Shown here piece after piece: positions 23,750 to 31,879 of a stretch of 64,000 nt of DNA. The translations under genes were made by a program, and so were the position numbers. How positions within the stretch are numbered: the first letter of the stretch is position 1; each line of letters starts with the position of its first letter. The notes beneath the pieces are model-generated. The model was not told the DNA's origin and ran no database searches. It saw only the letters and a list, made by a program, of their open reading frames with translations. The DNA comes from Paractinoplanes atraurantiacus (GTDB lineage Bacteria > Actinomycetota > Actinomycetes > Mycobacteriales > Micromonosporaceae), in assembly GCF_900215205.1 (NCBI RefSeq), contig NZ_OBDY01000024.1, positions 72,072 through 136,071 of the forward strand, in the 5' to 3' direction.

Positions 23750-25014
23750 GTCTCGGCTCGTTTCTTGCGGGCGACGAGGTATTCGACGCCTTTCATCGTG
23801 AGGAATGACGTGATGACGGCGATCAGAATGGGCGCGGTCTGCAGCGCACCGATCTGCGTCATGAACGCGGCCAGCAGCACCATCGAGAACGGCGCGGCCA
23901 CGACCCCGCCCGGCACGGCGGCGAGCAGACAGGTGAACGCCAGCCCGAGCGGCACCTCCGGGATCACCTGGTGGACCAGCACCCCGGCCGCTCCACCGAC
24001 GAACAGGGCCGGGAAGATCGGGCCGCCCACGAAGCCGCTGGCCTGGCTCACCGCGAAGGTGAGCATCTTCGCGATCGGCACGACGATGAGCAGCCCGAGG
24101 CCCAGGCTCGCGGCGTCGCCGAGCACGGTGTCGAGCTGATCGCTGCCGGTGAACATGGTCAGCGGCAGCGCCACGCCGACGAGCCCGAAAACGGCACCGC
24201 CCAGGGCCGGCTTCACCACGGCCGGCACCTTCAGCCGGGCGAACAGCGCCGCCGCGGCCTTGACGATCAGGCCCATCAACGTGACCACAAAAGCCGCGAA
24301 CAGACCCAGGGCCACCGCGGCGAGCATCAGCCAGTCTTTGAACTCGTATTGCGGCACCTGGTAGGCGTCCAGGAAGACCGATCCGGCGATGACGAAGTAG
24401 ACGCCGAACGAGACGCTCGAGGCGACGATCGTACCGAGAAGGGCCTTGACGTACCGCTGCCCGCCGGGCCGGGCGATCTCCATGATCATGGCCACCACGA
24501 TCACCGTGCTGGAGAACAGTCCGCCGTACGCCCCGGCGAACCCGGACAGCGTGCTCAGGCGTACGTCATCGTCGCTCAGCCCCCGCCGCCGCGACGCCCA
24601 GCCACCCGCCCCGCCGCCGATGGAGCCCAGGGCCTTCTCCGGCCCGAGGCTGGCCCCGCCGATCAGCGACACCGCCGACACGGCGACGACGCCGGGCACC
24701 AGCTTCGCGTCGACGTGCTCCTCCTGGAGGTCGGCGATCAGCCCCGGCAGTTGCTCGGGCAGCCGGGCGAGCCGCCGCAGCAGCCCGACCGCCGCCCCGG
24801 CCCCCGCGGTGACCGCGATCCACCACCAGGACCCGCCGAACCAATGCGGATCCGTGCCGTCGTACCACTTGCCACCGGCCTCGGTCGCGCCGACGAAGAC
24901 CAGGCCGGCGAACGCGCCGAAGACCCCGAGGACGACCGCGTACGCGATGAGGACCCAGAACTCGCGCCGATGAGTGAACGGCGGCGCCACGACCGGTTCG
25001 CTTGTCGCGCTCAC
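23746..25014 (-). CDS. ClC-family chloride channel/transporter
   Basis: 422 residues from the GTG at 25014 (VSATSEPVVAPP); an ATG 33 bp upstream is possible. About ten hydrophobic helices. GGASLGPEKALGSIGGG aligns with the GREGP region: the gating Glu is kept but its neighbours differ (GPEKA). GGPIFPALFVGG matches the GxFxP chloride-binding motif. Whether it is a channel or a Cl/H exchanger, or carries another anion, cannot be told. First gene of an operon with the 39-residue peptide and the flavoprotein. Confidence 0.88.
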   Translation of the reverse strand: MSATSEPVVAPPFTHRREFWVLIAYAVVLGVFGAFAGLVFVGATEAGGKWYDGTDPHWFGGSWWWIAVTAGAGAAVGLLRRLARLPEQLPGLIADLQEEHVDAKLVPGVVAVSAVSLIGGASLGPEKALGSIGGGAGGWASRRRGLSDDDVRLSTLSGFAGAYGGLFSSTVIVVAMIMEIARPGGQRYVKALLGTIVASSVSFGVYFVIAGSVFLDAYQVPQYEFKDWLMLAAVALGLFAAFVVTLMGLIVKAAAALFARLKVPAVVKPALGGAVFGLVGVALPLTMFTGSDQLDTVLGDAASLGLGLLIVVPIAKMLTFAVSQASGFVGGPIFPALFVGGAAGVLVHQVIPEVPLGLAFTCLLAAVPGGVVAAPFSMVLLAAFMTQIGALQTAPILIAVITSFLTMKGVEYLVARKKRAET

Positions 25015-25074
25015 GTCACGAGCGTTCCCGGCGTACGCCCAGGGCACCTCACCCGGCGCGGATGAAGGCCGCGA

Positions 25075-25434
25075 TCAGTGGCTGTCGTAGGCCTGCCGGG
25101 CCCGTTCCACCTCGGGCAGGCCGGTGTCGGCCCAGGTGGCCAGTTGGGCGAAGAGGGGGCCGAGGCTGGCGCCGAGCGGGGTGATCTCGTACTCGGCCCG
25201 GGGTGGCATCTCGGCGTGGTACGTGCGGGCCACGAGGCCGTCGCGTTCGAGCTGGCGCAGACGCTGGGTGAGCACCTTCGGCGTGATGGTGGGCAGCAGG
25301 CGTTCCAGCTCGCCGAAGCGCTGCCGGCCGTACTCGTGCAGGGCCCAAAGAATGGGCGTCGTCCAGCGGCTGAAGACGATGTCGACGACCGGCGCCACCG
25401 GGCATGCCAGCTCGGGATTCGGTGAGCGTTCCAC
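25075..25434 (-). CDS. HxlR-family transcriptional regulator
   Basis: 119 residues, standard for HxlR winged-helix regulators. CPVAPVVDIVFSRWTTPILWAL carries the conserved N-terminal Cys (about 11) and Trp, followed by RFGELERLLPTITPKVLTQRLRQLERDGLV (about 39-68) and the wing YEITPLGASLGPLF. These proteins often sense electrophiles or redox change through that Cys. Divergent from the NmrA-like gene, which it probably represses. Confidence 0.9.
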   Translation of the reverse strand: MERSPNPELACPVAPVVDIVFSRWTTPILWALHEYGRQRFGELERLLPTITPKVLTQRLRQLERDGLVARTYHAEMPPRAEYEITPLGASLGPLFAQLATWADTGLPEVERARQAYDSH

Positions 25435-25457
25435 GTGCCCTCCGTCACTTTCCTCTA

Positions 25458-25464
25458 GGTAACC
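25458..25464. promoter_or_regulatory. Possible HxlR half-site GGTAACC
   Basis: GGTAACC, a 7-bp palindrome in an AT-richer patch (CTCTAGGTAACCAATATG), lies between the divergent HxlR and NmrA-like genes. HxlR operators often contain such GTTAC/GTAAC elements. Evidence is positional and weak. Confidence 0.3.
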
Positions 25465-25512
25465 AATATGTCGGCGCCATTAGCGTTTCCTCAACTGAAT
25501 GGGGGAACGAAT

Positions 25513-26337
25513 ATGTTCGTCGTGGTCGGAGCGACCGGAAATGTCGGCTCCACGCTAACGTCTCTTCTCGCGGCGTCGGGGGCCGAGGTGACGGCGGTGT
25601 CCCGGGGGCGCCGTCCCGCCTCCGTGCCGCACGGGGTTCGCCATCACCGCGCGGACCTCGAGCGGCCGGACAGCCTGCCGCTCGACGGTGCCGAAGCCGT
25701 GTACCTGATCGTGGAGGGCGCCGGGGCGCATCTCGACATGCCCGCGATCCTGCGGGCCGTCACGGCCGCCGGCGTGAAGCGGGTCGTGCTGCAGTCCTCC
25801 CAAGCGGTGGGCCTCCGGGCTTCGCACGAGCCTCTGCGCGCCATCGAGGATCTCGTACGCCGGTCCGGGCTCGGCTGGACGATCCTGCGCCCCGGCGGGT
25901 TCGCCTCCAACGCGTTCGCCTGGGCCGAGTCGATCCGGGCCGGGCGGGCGGTGGCCGCGCCGTTCGGTGACGTCGGCCTTCCGGTGGTCGACCCGGACGA
26001 CATCGCGGAAGTGGCGGGCGTGGTCCTGCGCGACGGCTCGCACGACGGCCGCACGTACGAGCTGACCGGCCCGGCGCTGAGCACGCCGCGGGACCGGGCC
26101 GCCGATCTCGCGGGCGCGCTCGGCGAGCCCGTCGCATTCGTCGAACAGACGCCCGGCGAGGCCCGCGAACAGATGCTGCGATTCATGCCGCCGCCGGTGG
26201 TCGAGGGCACGCTGGCCATCCTGGGCACGCCGACCGAACAGGAGCAGCGGATCAGCCCGGACGTCGCCGCGGTGCTGGGCCGGTCGCCGCGGCCGTTCGC
26301 GGCCTGGGCGGAGCGGAACATCGACGCCTTCCGCTGA
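25513..26337 (+). CDS. NmrA-like NAD(P)-binding protein
   Basis: 274 residues from the ATG at 25513, which follows GGGGGAACGA; the longer frame begins inside the operator region. Rossmann motif VVVGATGNVGSTL at the N-terminus, then atypical-SDR features (VYLIVEGAG, VKRVVLQSSQAVG, GWTILRPGGFASNAFAWAESI). No Tyr-Lys catalytic pair, typical of NmrA/azoreductase-like quinone reductases. With the divergent HxlR regulator it forms a common redox or quinone stress pair. Confidence 0.85.
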   Translation: MFVVVGATGNVGSTLTSLLAASGAEVTAVSRGRRPASVPHGVRHHRADLERPDSLPLDGAEAVYLIVEGAGAHLDMPAILRAVTAAGVKRVVLQSSQAVGLRASHEPLRAIEDLVRRSGLGWTILRPGGFASNAFAWAESIRAGRAVAAPFGDVGLPVVDPDDIAEVAGVVLRDGSHDGRTYELTGPALSTPRDRAADLAGALGEPVAFVEQTPGEAREQMLRFMPPPVVEGTLAILGTPTEQEQRISPDVAAVLGRSPRPFAAWAERNIDAFR

Positions 26338-26367
26338 CCCGTCGCGCGGGCGTGGGACCCTCCTCGG

Positions 26368-26925
26368 GTGGACTACTTCTTCTACTGCCGGGACCGTGAC
26401 GGCGCCCAGGAGTTGCGGTGGCAGCTCGTCGAGGAGCACTGGGCCTTCATGGACCGGTTCGCCGAGGGAATGATCGCGCGGGGTCCCACGCTCACCGAGG
26501 ACGGCGAAGGGGCGACCGGCAGCGTCCACATCGTCGACCTGCCGGACGCCGCGACGGCGCGGGTCTTCGCGTACGAGGAACCCAACTACCTGGCCGGGGT
26601 CTACCGCCATGTTCTCGTCCGGCGCTACGTCGACCTGCTGGGCCGGACGATGTGGGACTTCCCGGGCCGGGACGAGGAACGCCCGCGCCATCTGATCCTC
26701 GCGCACGCCAAGCCGCTGATGGACTGGCCCGGCACCGAGCCCACCCTCGACCGGGAGCGGCTCATCGCGTACGGGCGACTGCTCTCGGAGAACACCGAGG
26801 ACTGGGAGGGCGCGGCGGTCATCGGCGAGTTCGACGAGCCTTCGGCCGTACGGGATCTGTTCGCGGCGACCGGATCGTACGAGAAGATCGAGGTTCATCC
26901 CTGGACCTTCGGTGGGCGCCGGTAA
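26368..26925 (+). CDS. Double YCII-domain protein
   Basis: 185 residues, GTG start 30 bp after the NmrA-like gene. Two YCII-related (dimeric alpha-beta barrel) units. The first, about 1-90, has HWAFMDRFAEGMIARGP and ARVFAYEEPNYLAGVY; the second, about 100-183, has HLILAHAKPLMDW and a degenerate repeat ending YEKIEVHPWTFGGR. The conserved His-Asp pair of YciI is visible in the first unit. Possible small-molecule enzyme or ligand-binding protein; substrate unknown. Confidence 0.75.
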   Translation: MDYFFYCRDRDGAQELRWQLVEEHWAFMDRFAEGMIARGPTLTEDGEGATGSVHIVDLPDAATARVFAYEEPNYLAGVYRHVLVRRYVDLLGRTMWDFPGRDEERPRHLILAHAKPLMDWPGTEPTLDRERLIAYGRLLSENTEDWEGAAVIGEFDEPSAVRDLFAATGSYEKIEVHPWTFGGRR

Positions 26926-26934
26926 TCTCGGGCC

Positions 26935-27402
26935 ATGGTCAGCTTCGAGGTCACCCCGATCGGCACGGTCCGCAACGAGCGGACGGACGTGCAGAACTCC
27001 GACTACTGGGGCGCGGTCCGCAGCACGATCACGGTCGACGAGCGCTTCGGCGACGCGTGCCTGCAGGGCTTGGAGGGCTTCTCCCACGTGGAGGTCCTGT
27101 TCGTCTTCGACCAGTTGGAGGAGCTCGACGACTACCGCGAGCCGCGCCCGTACCGCGGCCGGGCCGACCTCCCACCGGTCGGCATCTTCGTCACCCGCGG
27201 TCCGCGCCGCCCCAACCGGATCGGCGTGACCACCTGCGCCATCGAGTCGGTCAACGGCCGCGAGCTGACCGTGGTGGGCCTCGACGCGGTCACCGGCACC
27301 CCGGTCATCGACCTGAAGCCGGCGATGCAAGAGTTCACCCCGGCCGACGTCAAGCAGCCCCAGTTCGTCACCGACCTGATGTCGAACTACTTCCGGCACT
27401 GA
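26935..27402 (+). CDS. trmO: tRNA (N6-threonylcarbamoyladenosine37-N6)-methyltransferase, TrmO/TsaA family
   Basis: 155 residues, one TrmO domain: FEVTPIGTVRNERTD at the start, FSHVEVLFVFDQLEE in the middle, and GIFVTRGPRRPNRIGVTTC, the SAM-binding beta-barrel signature. The catalytic set and length agree with archaeal-type TsaA. It adds a methyl group to t6A37 in tRNA-Thr in studied bacteria. Follows the YCII gene by 9 bp, and overlaps the convergent PHP gene by 35 bp. Confidence 0.88.
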   Translation: MVSFEVTPIGTVRNERTDVQNSDYWGAVRSTITVDERFGDACLQGLEGFSHVEVLFVFDQLEELDDYREPRPYRGRADLPPVGIFVTRGPRRPNRIGVTTCAIESVNGRELTVVGLDAVTGTPVIDLKPAMQEFTPADVKQPQFVTDLMSNYFRH

Positions 27403-28267
27403 GAAAAATTGGGTTGGTGAGCGCCGCCATCCGCCCGCCGGGGTGACGCACCTCGACCCGCACGAACGCCGACTCCGCCGCGCTGGTCGACCATCTCGCC
27501 CCTCCTGAGGTCCGGCCGCGATCGGTGTGAAAGGTGACCTCCGCATCCGGGACGCCGCGCACCTCGGCGCTCACCAGAACCGTCCGGCCGCCCGTTTCCA
27601 GGCGATCACCGACCTCGGCCCGACAGTCGCCGGCGGTGATGGTGAAAGACAGCTCGACGGCGGCCGACTCGGCGATCCAGCAATGACCCTCGCGAAGGCC
27701 GGCGAGCACCGCGTCCGTGCTGAGCTGCTCAGCCCGTACGACCGAATGGGGTGTGCCGATCTGGTCTTTCAGATGAACGTCGCTGTTGCCGATCGCGGGC
27801 CGCCACCGGCCGTGGGCCAGATCGGCCGCCCACCGGGCCAGGGCCGCCTCGTTGTCGGCGTTCCAGGGCAGATCCGAGCTCCACCGGCCGTTCCACACCT
27901 CGACCGCGTCGAAGCCGTCGAGCGCATGCCGGAAGGTGCCGGACGGGTAAGGCGCGAACGGGTGGGCGACCACGCACAGCCCACCGCCGCGATGGACCTG
28001 GTCCGGGCCGTCGACTTCCTCACCGAGACCCAGACCGAGCGCGAGCCAATGCCCGCGATCGGTGACCACCTCTTGGCCGAGGACCACGAGCAGATCTTCT
28101 TCGCCGTACGCCTGGAAGTGCTCATGGGTCTGCGAGGTGTTGTGCTCGGTGACGGCGATGAAGTCGAGCCCGGCCGCCCGCGCCGCCGTCACGAGCTCGC
28201 CGGGGGTCAGCTCGCCGGCGTGGGAACGCTCCGAGTGGACATGGCAGTCGCCGCGGTACCAGGGCAT
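27368..28267 (-). CDS. PHP-domain metal-dependent phosphoesterase
   Basis: 299 residues starting MPWYRGDCHVHSERS. PHP metal motifs: HVHSERSHAG (about 9-18), VTEHNT (about 40), VVAHPFAPY and a late IGNSDVH. A C-terminal beta-rich region (VELSFTITAGDCRAEVGDRL ... HPGGRMAALTNPIFL) is found in the CehA/McbA-type subset of secreted or cytosolic PHP hydrolases. The start overlaps the TetR stop (TGATG), so the two are coupled. Substrate unknown. Confidence 0.85.
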   Translation of the reverse strand: MPWYRGDCHVHSERSHAGELTPGELVTAARAAGLDFIAVTEHNTSQTHEHFQAYGEEDLLVVLGQEVVTDRGHWLALGLGLGEEVDGPDQVHRGGGLCVVAHPFAPYPSGTFRHALDGFDAVEVWNGRWSSDLPWNADNEAALARWAADLAHGRWRPAIGNSDVHLKDQIGTPHSVVRAEQLSTDAVLAGLREGHCWIAESAAVELSFTITAGDCRAEVGDRLETGGRTVLVSAEVRGVPDAEVTFHTDRGRTSGGARWSTSAAESAFVRVEVRHPGGRMAALTNPIFLSAGSSSTSGR

Positions 28268-28857
28268 CAGCTCAGCGACGCGGTGGCCGCACGCAGTTCG
28301 GTCAGGGCGGTCAGGGCGTACGGCGCCAGGCCCTGCCCGTCGTCGCGGTCGCCCTCGGACCACCGGGCGTAGCCGCGCTTGAAGGCCAGGACCCCCAACT
28401 CGGCGGCGACCTGAGCGACCGGTTCCGGCACGCCCCGGCCGGCCAGGGCGCCCGACATGGCGGCGGCCAGGCCCACGCTTTTGAGGGCGTCGCGCTCCTG
28501 GAGCTCGGTGCTGGCGGCCACGGCGGCTTTCAGGCGGGGGCCCAGCTCGCGGTTGGCCGGGCCCATCGCGCTCGACGCGCGGGCGAGGCCGGCCGCGACC
28601 GCGTCGAGCGGGCCGGCTTCGGGCGGGGCGTCGGTGATGCCCTCGGCCAGCAGCGTGGACAAGGTCTCCTGGCCGGCGACGAGCAGCTCGCGCTTGTCGG
28701 AGAAGTGCCGGAAGAAGGTGCTCTTGGTGACTCCGGCCCGCTCGGCGATCTGGGCCACGGTGGTGGCGTCGTATCCCTGCTCGGTGAACAGGTCGACGGC
28801 CGCGACGACCAGCCGCTGCGTCGTCTCCGGTTGCCATCGCGCCATGAGGTCCATCAT
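28267..28857 (-). CDS. TetR-family transcriptional regulator
   Basis: 196 residues; HTH at about 25-55 (YDATTVAQIAERAGVTKSTFFRHFSDKRELLV). Divergent from the NAD-dependent epimerase-like gene, with a strong inverted-repeat operator between; also drives the downstream PHP gene. Expected to repress both directions until a ligand binds its C-terminal domain. Confidence 0.9.
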   Translation of the reverse strand: MMDLMARWQPETTQRLVVAAVDLFTEQGYDATTVAQIAERAGVTKSTFFRHFSDKRELLVAGQETLSTLLAEGITDAPPEAGPLDAVAAGLARASSAMGPANRELGPRLKAAVAASTELQERDALKSVGLAAAMSGALAGRGVPEPVAQVAAELGVLAFKRGYARWSEGDRDDGQGLAPYALTALTELRAATASLS

Positions 28858-28872
28858 AGGCGACGGGACAAT

Positions 28873-28915
28873 GGTCCCATCACGCGCTACGGTGATGGGA
28901 CACAGGTCCCATCAC
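28873..28915. promoter_or_regulatory. TetR operator, three GTCCCATCAC boxes
   Basis: Three copies of one 10-bp box in alternating orientation: GGTCCCATCAC (28873-28883), GTGATGGGAC (28892-28901) and GGTCCCATCAC (28905-28915). The last two form a perfect inverted repeat with a 4-bp spacer; the first two pair with an 8-bp spacer. The block fills the gap between the TetR start and the epimerase-like gene. Confidence 0.8.
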
Positions 28916-28932
28916 TTCGTCAGGAGCACCCC

Positions 28933-29814
28933 ATGCACGTCTTTGTCACCGGCGGCACCGGCACCATCGGGTCGGCCGTGGTCGCCGAGCTGCTCGCCAA
29001 CGGCCACACCGTTCTCGCGCTGGCCCGCTCGGACAGCTCGGAGCGGATCCTCACCGACGCCGGAGCCGAGGTGCTGCGCGGCGGCCTGGCCGACCTCGAC
29101 GTCCTGCGCGCGGGCGCCGCGCGGGCCGACGGCGTCATCAGCCTGGCCTTCGGGCGCGACTACGGCACCCCGGAGGCCCTGGTCGCCTCCATCGCCGAGG
29201 AGAGCGCCGCGATGGCCGCCCTGGGCTCCTCGCTGATCGGCAGCGGGCGCCCGCTCGTCACCGTCTCCGGCACGCCGTGGGTGCCGGGCCGGCCGTCGAC
29301 CGAGGCCGACCCGGTCCCGACGGACGGCCCGGTGGGCGCCCGGGGCCGTTCGGTGAACGCGTTGCTGGCGCTGGCCTCGCAGGGCGTCCGGGCCACGTCC
29401 GTACGCATGCCGCGCACGGTCCACAACAACGGCCAGGGCGGCTTCGCGGGCCTCCTGACCGACGCCGCCCGCCGCACCGGCATCGCCGGCTACCCGGGCG
29501 ACGGCGCCCAGCGGTGGCCGGCCGTGCACGCCCTCGACGCGGCAGTCCTGTTCCGCCTGGCCCTCGAATCGGCCCCGGCCGGCACGGCCTGGCAGGCGGT
29601 GGCCGACGAGGGCGACGCGGTCCGCGACATCGCCGCCGTCGTGGGCCGCCGCCTGGGCCTGCCGGTCGAGTCGGTCCCCGAGTCGGCGTTCGGCCCGTTC
29701 GGCCCCATCTTCGCCATGGACCAGCCGGCGTCCAGCGCACACACCCGCGAGGCCCTCGGCTGGGAGCCGAAGCACCCGAGCCTGCTCGACGACCTCGAAA
29801 ACCTCCAACCGTGA
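28933..29814 (+). CDS. NAD-dependent epimerase/dehydratase-family oxidoreductase
   Basis: 293 residues from the ATG at 28933 after CAGGAGCACC. Extended-SDR glycine motif FVTGGTGTIGSAVVAELLANGH (about 4-25), then ARSDSSERILTDAGAEVLRGGLADLD and a C-terminal DDLE. The Tyr-x3-Lys pair is not evident, as in many NmrA/atypical SDR members, so a reductase role on an inducing xenobiotic is more likely than sugar epimerisation. Controlled by the divergent TetR. Confidence 0.85.
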   Translation: MHVFVTGGTGTIGSAVVAELLANGHTVLALARSDSSERILTDAGAEVLRGGLADLDVLRAGAARADGVISLAFGRDYGTPEALVASIAEESAAMAALGSSLIGSGRPLVTVSGTPWVPGRPSTEADPVPTDGPVGARGRSVNALLALASQGVRATSVRMPRTVHNNGQGGFAGLLTDAARRTGIAGYPGDGAQRWPAVHALDAAVLFRLALESAPAGTAWQAVADEGDAVRDIAAVVGRRLGLPVESVPESAFGPFGPIFAMDQPASSAHTREALGWEPKHPSLLDDLENLQP

Positions 29815-29822
29815 GACTCGAT

Positions 29823-29866
29823 GTCGCCGGCTTCCGGCCGGTAGCCTCCGCCCGGAAGCCGGCGAC
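29823..29866. terminator. Strong inverted repeat, probable terminator
   Basis: Perfect 15-bp arms, GTCGCCGGCTTCCGG (29823-29837) and its complement (29852-29866), around a 14-nt loop. It starts 9 bp after the epimerase-like stop and ends 16 bp before the immunity gene. No T-run, as is usual in high-GC actinomycetes. Confidence 0.75.
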
Positions 29867-29881
29867 GACGGAGGAGTTGCC

Positions 29882-30277
29882 TTGCGCGCGAGGATCGCCT
29901 GGCGGAGTGACGATCCGGGAATGGTCGTCACCTGTGACGAGGAGCTCCGATGGGCGCCGGCCGAAGCGGAGGGCGATGCCGGCCGTCGGCCGTTGATCGC
30001 CGAGGTCGTGCATGAGAACGGCGATTCACTTCTCGTCGGCCTCGGGCGAGAGATCTCGGTCCTGAGTTACGTGGGAGCGTCAAAGAATCCGCCCTACTTC
30101 AGCAGCCGAGGGTCGTCACGGTCCCAGGACGGCGAAGCCGTGGTCTTCTTCTACTTCGGGCACTGGTCAGAGTTCCCGGCGTCCGCCACGGTATCGGCCG
30201 AGGAGGCCGTCGAAGCGGCCCGTTTCTTCATTGAGTGCGGCGAGCTGTCGCCGCGGGTGGACTGGGTTGAGGTGTGA
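29882..30277 (+). CDS. Imm1-like immunity protein
   Basis: 131 residues, TTG start preceded by GGAGTTGCC. The order LSYVGASKNPPYFSSRG, then EAVVFFYFGHWSEFPASATV, then EEAVEAARFFIECGELSPRVDWVEV matches the Imm1 family, which neutralises deaminase or nuclease toxins of polymorphic toxin systems. No toxin gene lies next to it, so it is an orphan or a decoy. It is isolated from the upstream gene by a strong hairpin. The 3' end overlaps the convergent tannase-like gene by 50 bp. Confidence 0.65.
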   Translation: MRARIAWRSDDPGMVVTCDEELRWAPAEAEGDAGRRPLIAEVVHENGDSLLVGLGREISVLSYVGASKNPPYFSSRGSSRSQDGEAVVFFYFGHWSEFPASATVSAEEAVEAARFFIECGELSPRVDWVEV

Positions 30278-31870
30278 GGACGAGTTTGCCGTTCTTTGCG
30301 CGGGGCCAGGCCTGGTATTGGGAGGAGTAGAGGCTCTGGCCGACCCACTTCGCGTCGGTGCGGACGGGGTTGCGCGGGGTGGAGGCGATGAAGTTCGAAG
30401 CGTCGTCGGTGCTTCCGGTGCCGTCGTAGCGGGCCACGACCGGATAAGGGAAGACCGGGCGGGTGCGGGCGGCGCCGGTGGCGACGATGCGGTTGGGCTG
30501 GTGGCCCGACTCCACCCAGTTCATGACCGGCGTGAGGACGTCGAAGCTGTTGGGGCCCTCGCCGCCTGCGCAGTGGGCCAGGCCGGGGAACATGTAGAGC
30601 TTGGCGAAGCTGTCGGCGTCCTTGACCGTCCTTCGCAGGGCGTCGTAGTAGATGAGCGTGCCCTGCGGGGAGATGTGCTGGTCGTTCCAGCCGTGCCACA
30701 GGATCAGCTTGCCGCCGCTGCGCTTGAAGGCGCTCAGGTCAGGGTCCAGGGCCGCCATGTACGACGATGACGGCATCACGGTCTTCCAGAACGACTCGAC
30801 GGTGAGCTTCAGGTCGGTCAGCTTGTAGGCGGGGCGCGGGTTGTTCGGCTGGGCCAGGTACCGCAGGTACGACAGGGCGAAGTTCTCGCTCGCCACCGTC
30901 TGGCCCTGGGCGGTGGGCACGAACAGGGTCCATTCGAGCTCGGAACCCCATTCGTGGGAGATGTACGGCTCCAAGCGGTTGCCGCGGGAGTCGGTGGCGC
31001 CGTCGTGCAGCTTGCGGACGACCGCGGCCTCCGCCGGGGACAGACACGTGGCCGGGTTGTCGCAGACCAGTGTCGAGGGGTTGAAGTGGCACCGACGAGG
31101 GTCGTCGATCAGGCCGTCGGAAAGCCCGTCGAGGCCGTCGCAGGCCGCGAGCACTGCGGTGTGGATGAGGGGCAGCTTGTCGGCCAGCAGGATGTAGTCG
31201 CCGTTGGCGTCCTTGTTGGCCAGCACGTTCCACGCGTGGTGGAAGGTGTTCTGCACGGCCATGTTGTTGGCGGGTGCCCCGGCGGCGATGCCGTCGAAGT
31301 CGCCGGGTAGCGCTGGGCCTCCATCAGGGCTTCGCGGCCGCCGTCGGAGCAGCCGGTGAAGTACGAGTAGCGGGGCGCCTTGCCGTAGAAGGCTTTGATG
31401 AGCGCCTTGGCGGTCTGCGCGGTCACGTGCACGCCGCGGTAGGCGAAATCGATTTGTGCCTGGGGATTGCCGGCGGCCCAGGAGCCGTCGTTCTGGCCCT
31501 GGTGGCCCATGTCGGTGGTGGCGCTGGCGACTTCGCCGTTGACGACGGGCTCGCAGCCGGCGGCCTGGCCGTAGTTGATGTTCGCGCTGCCGCAGAGGCC
31601 GCCGCAGCCGGTCTGCACGTAGCGCTGGGTCCAGTCCTTGAGCGGCAGCCGGGCCACGATCGTGTTGGCGGGGGCGATGGTGCCCCGTACCTCGCAGTTG
31701 GCGCCGACGACGGTGGCCGACGTGATGGTGACCGGGGCGTCGGTGGCCCGGCTCAGGTCGACGTCGCGTAACTCCGCGCAATTGATCCGGGGTTGAGTGT
31801 CGGCGGTGAACGCGAAGGCGGAGGCGGCCACGAGGACGATGGCCAGCAGGAGGGAGGACGGACGGCGCAT
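30228..31870 (-). pseudogene. Tannase/feruloyl esterase-family secreted esterase, single-base frameshift
   Basis: Signal peptide (about 1-25, MRRPSSLLLAIVLVAASAF). Nucleophile motif GCSDGG (Ser about 175), acid GWNDQH and base LAHCAGGEGP are all present, as in tannase family PF07519, which includes feruloyl esterases and MHETase. The frame breaks at about 31303-31307: the N-terminal frame reads EAQRYP, while GDFDGIAAGAP continues in another frame. One G/C missing from a run (CCCGG where CCCGGG is expected) explains it. Restored length is about 547 residues, normal for the family. Either a recent inactivation or a sequencing error. It follows the hydratase gene at once. The ATG at 31870 is preferred over the GTG at 31879. 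Confidence 0.8.
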
Positions 31871-31879
31871 GGGCTTCAC

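Noticed and set aside
31109..31879. Independent 256-residue protein from the N-terminal tannase frame
   Set aside because: After residue ~190 it turns into Pro/Thr/Ser-rich shadow sequence while the family match continues in the neighbouring frame; it is one gene with a frameshift.
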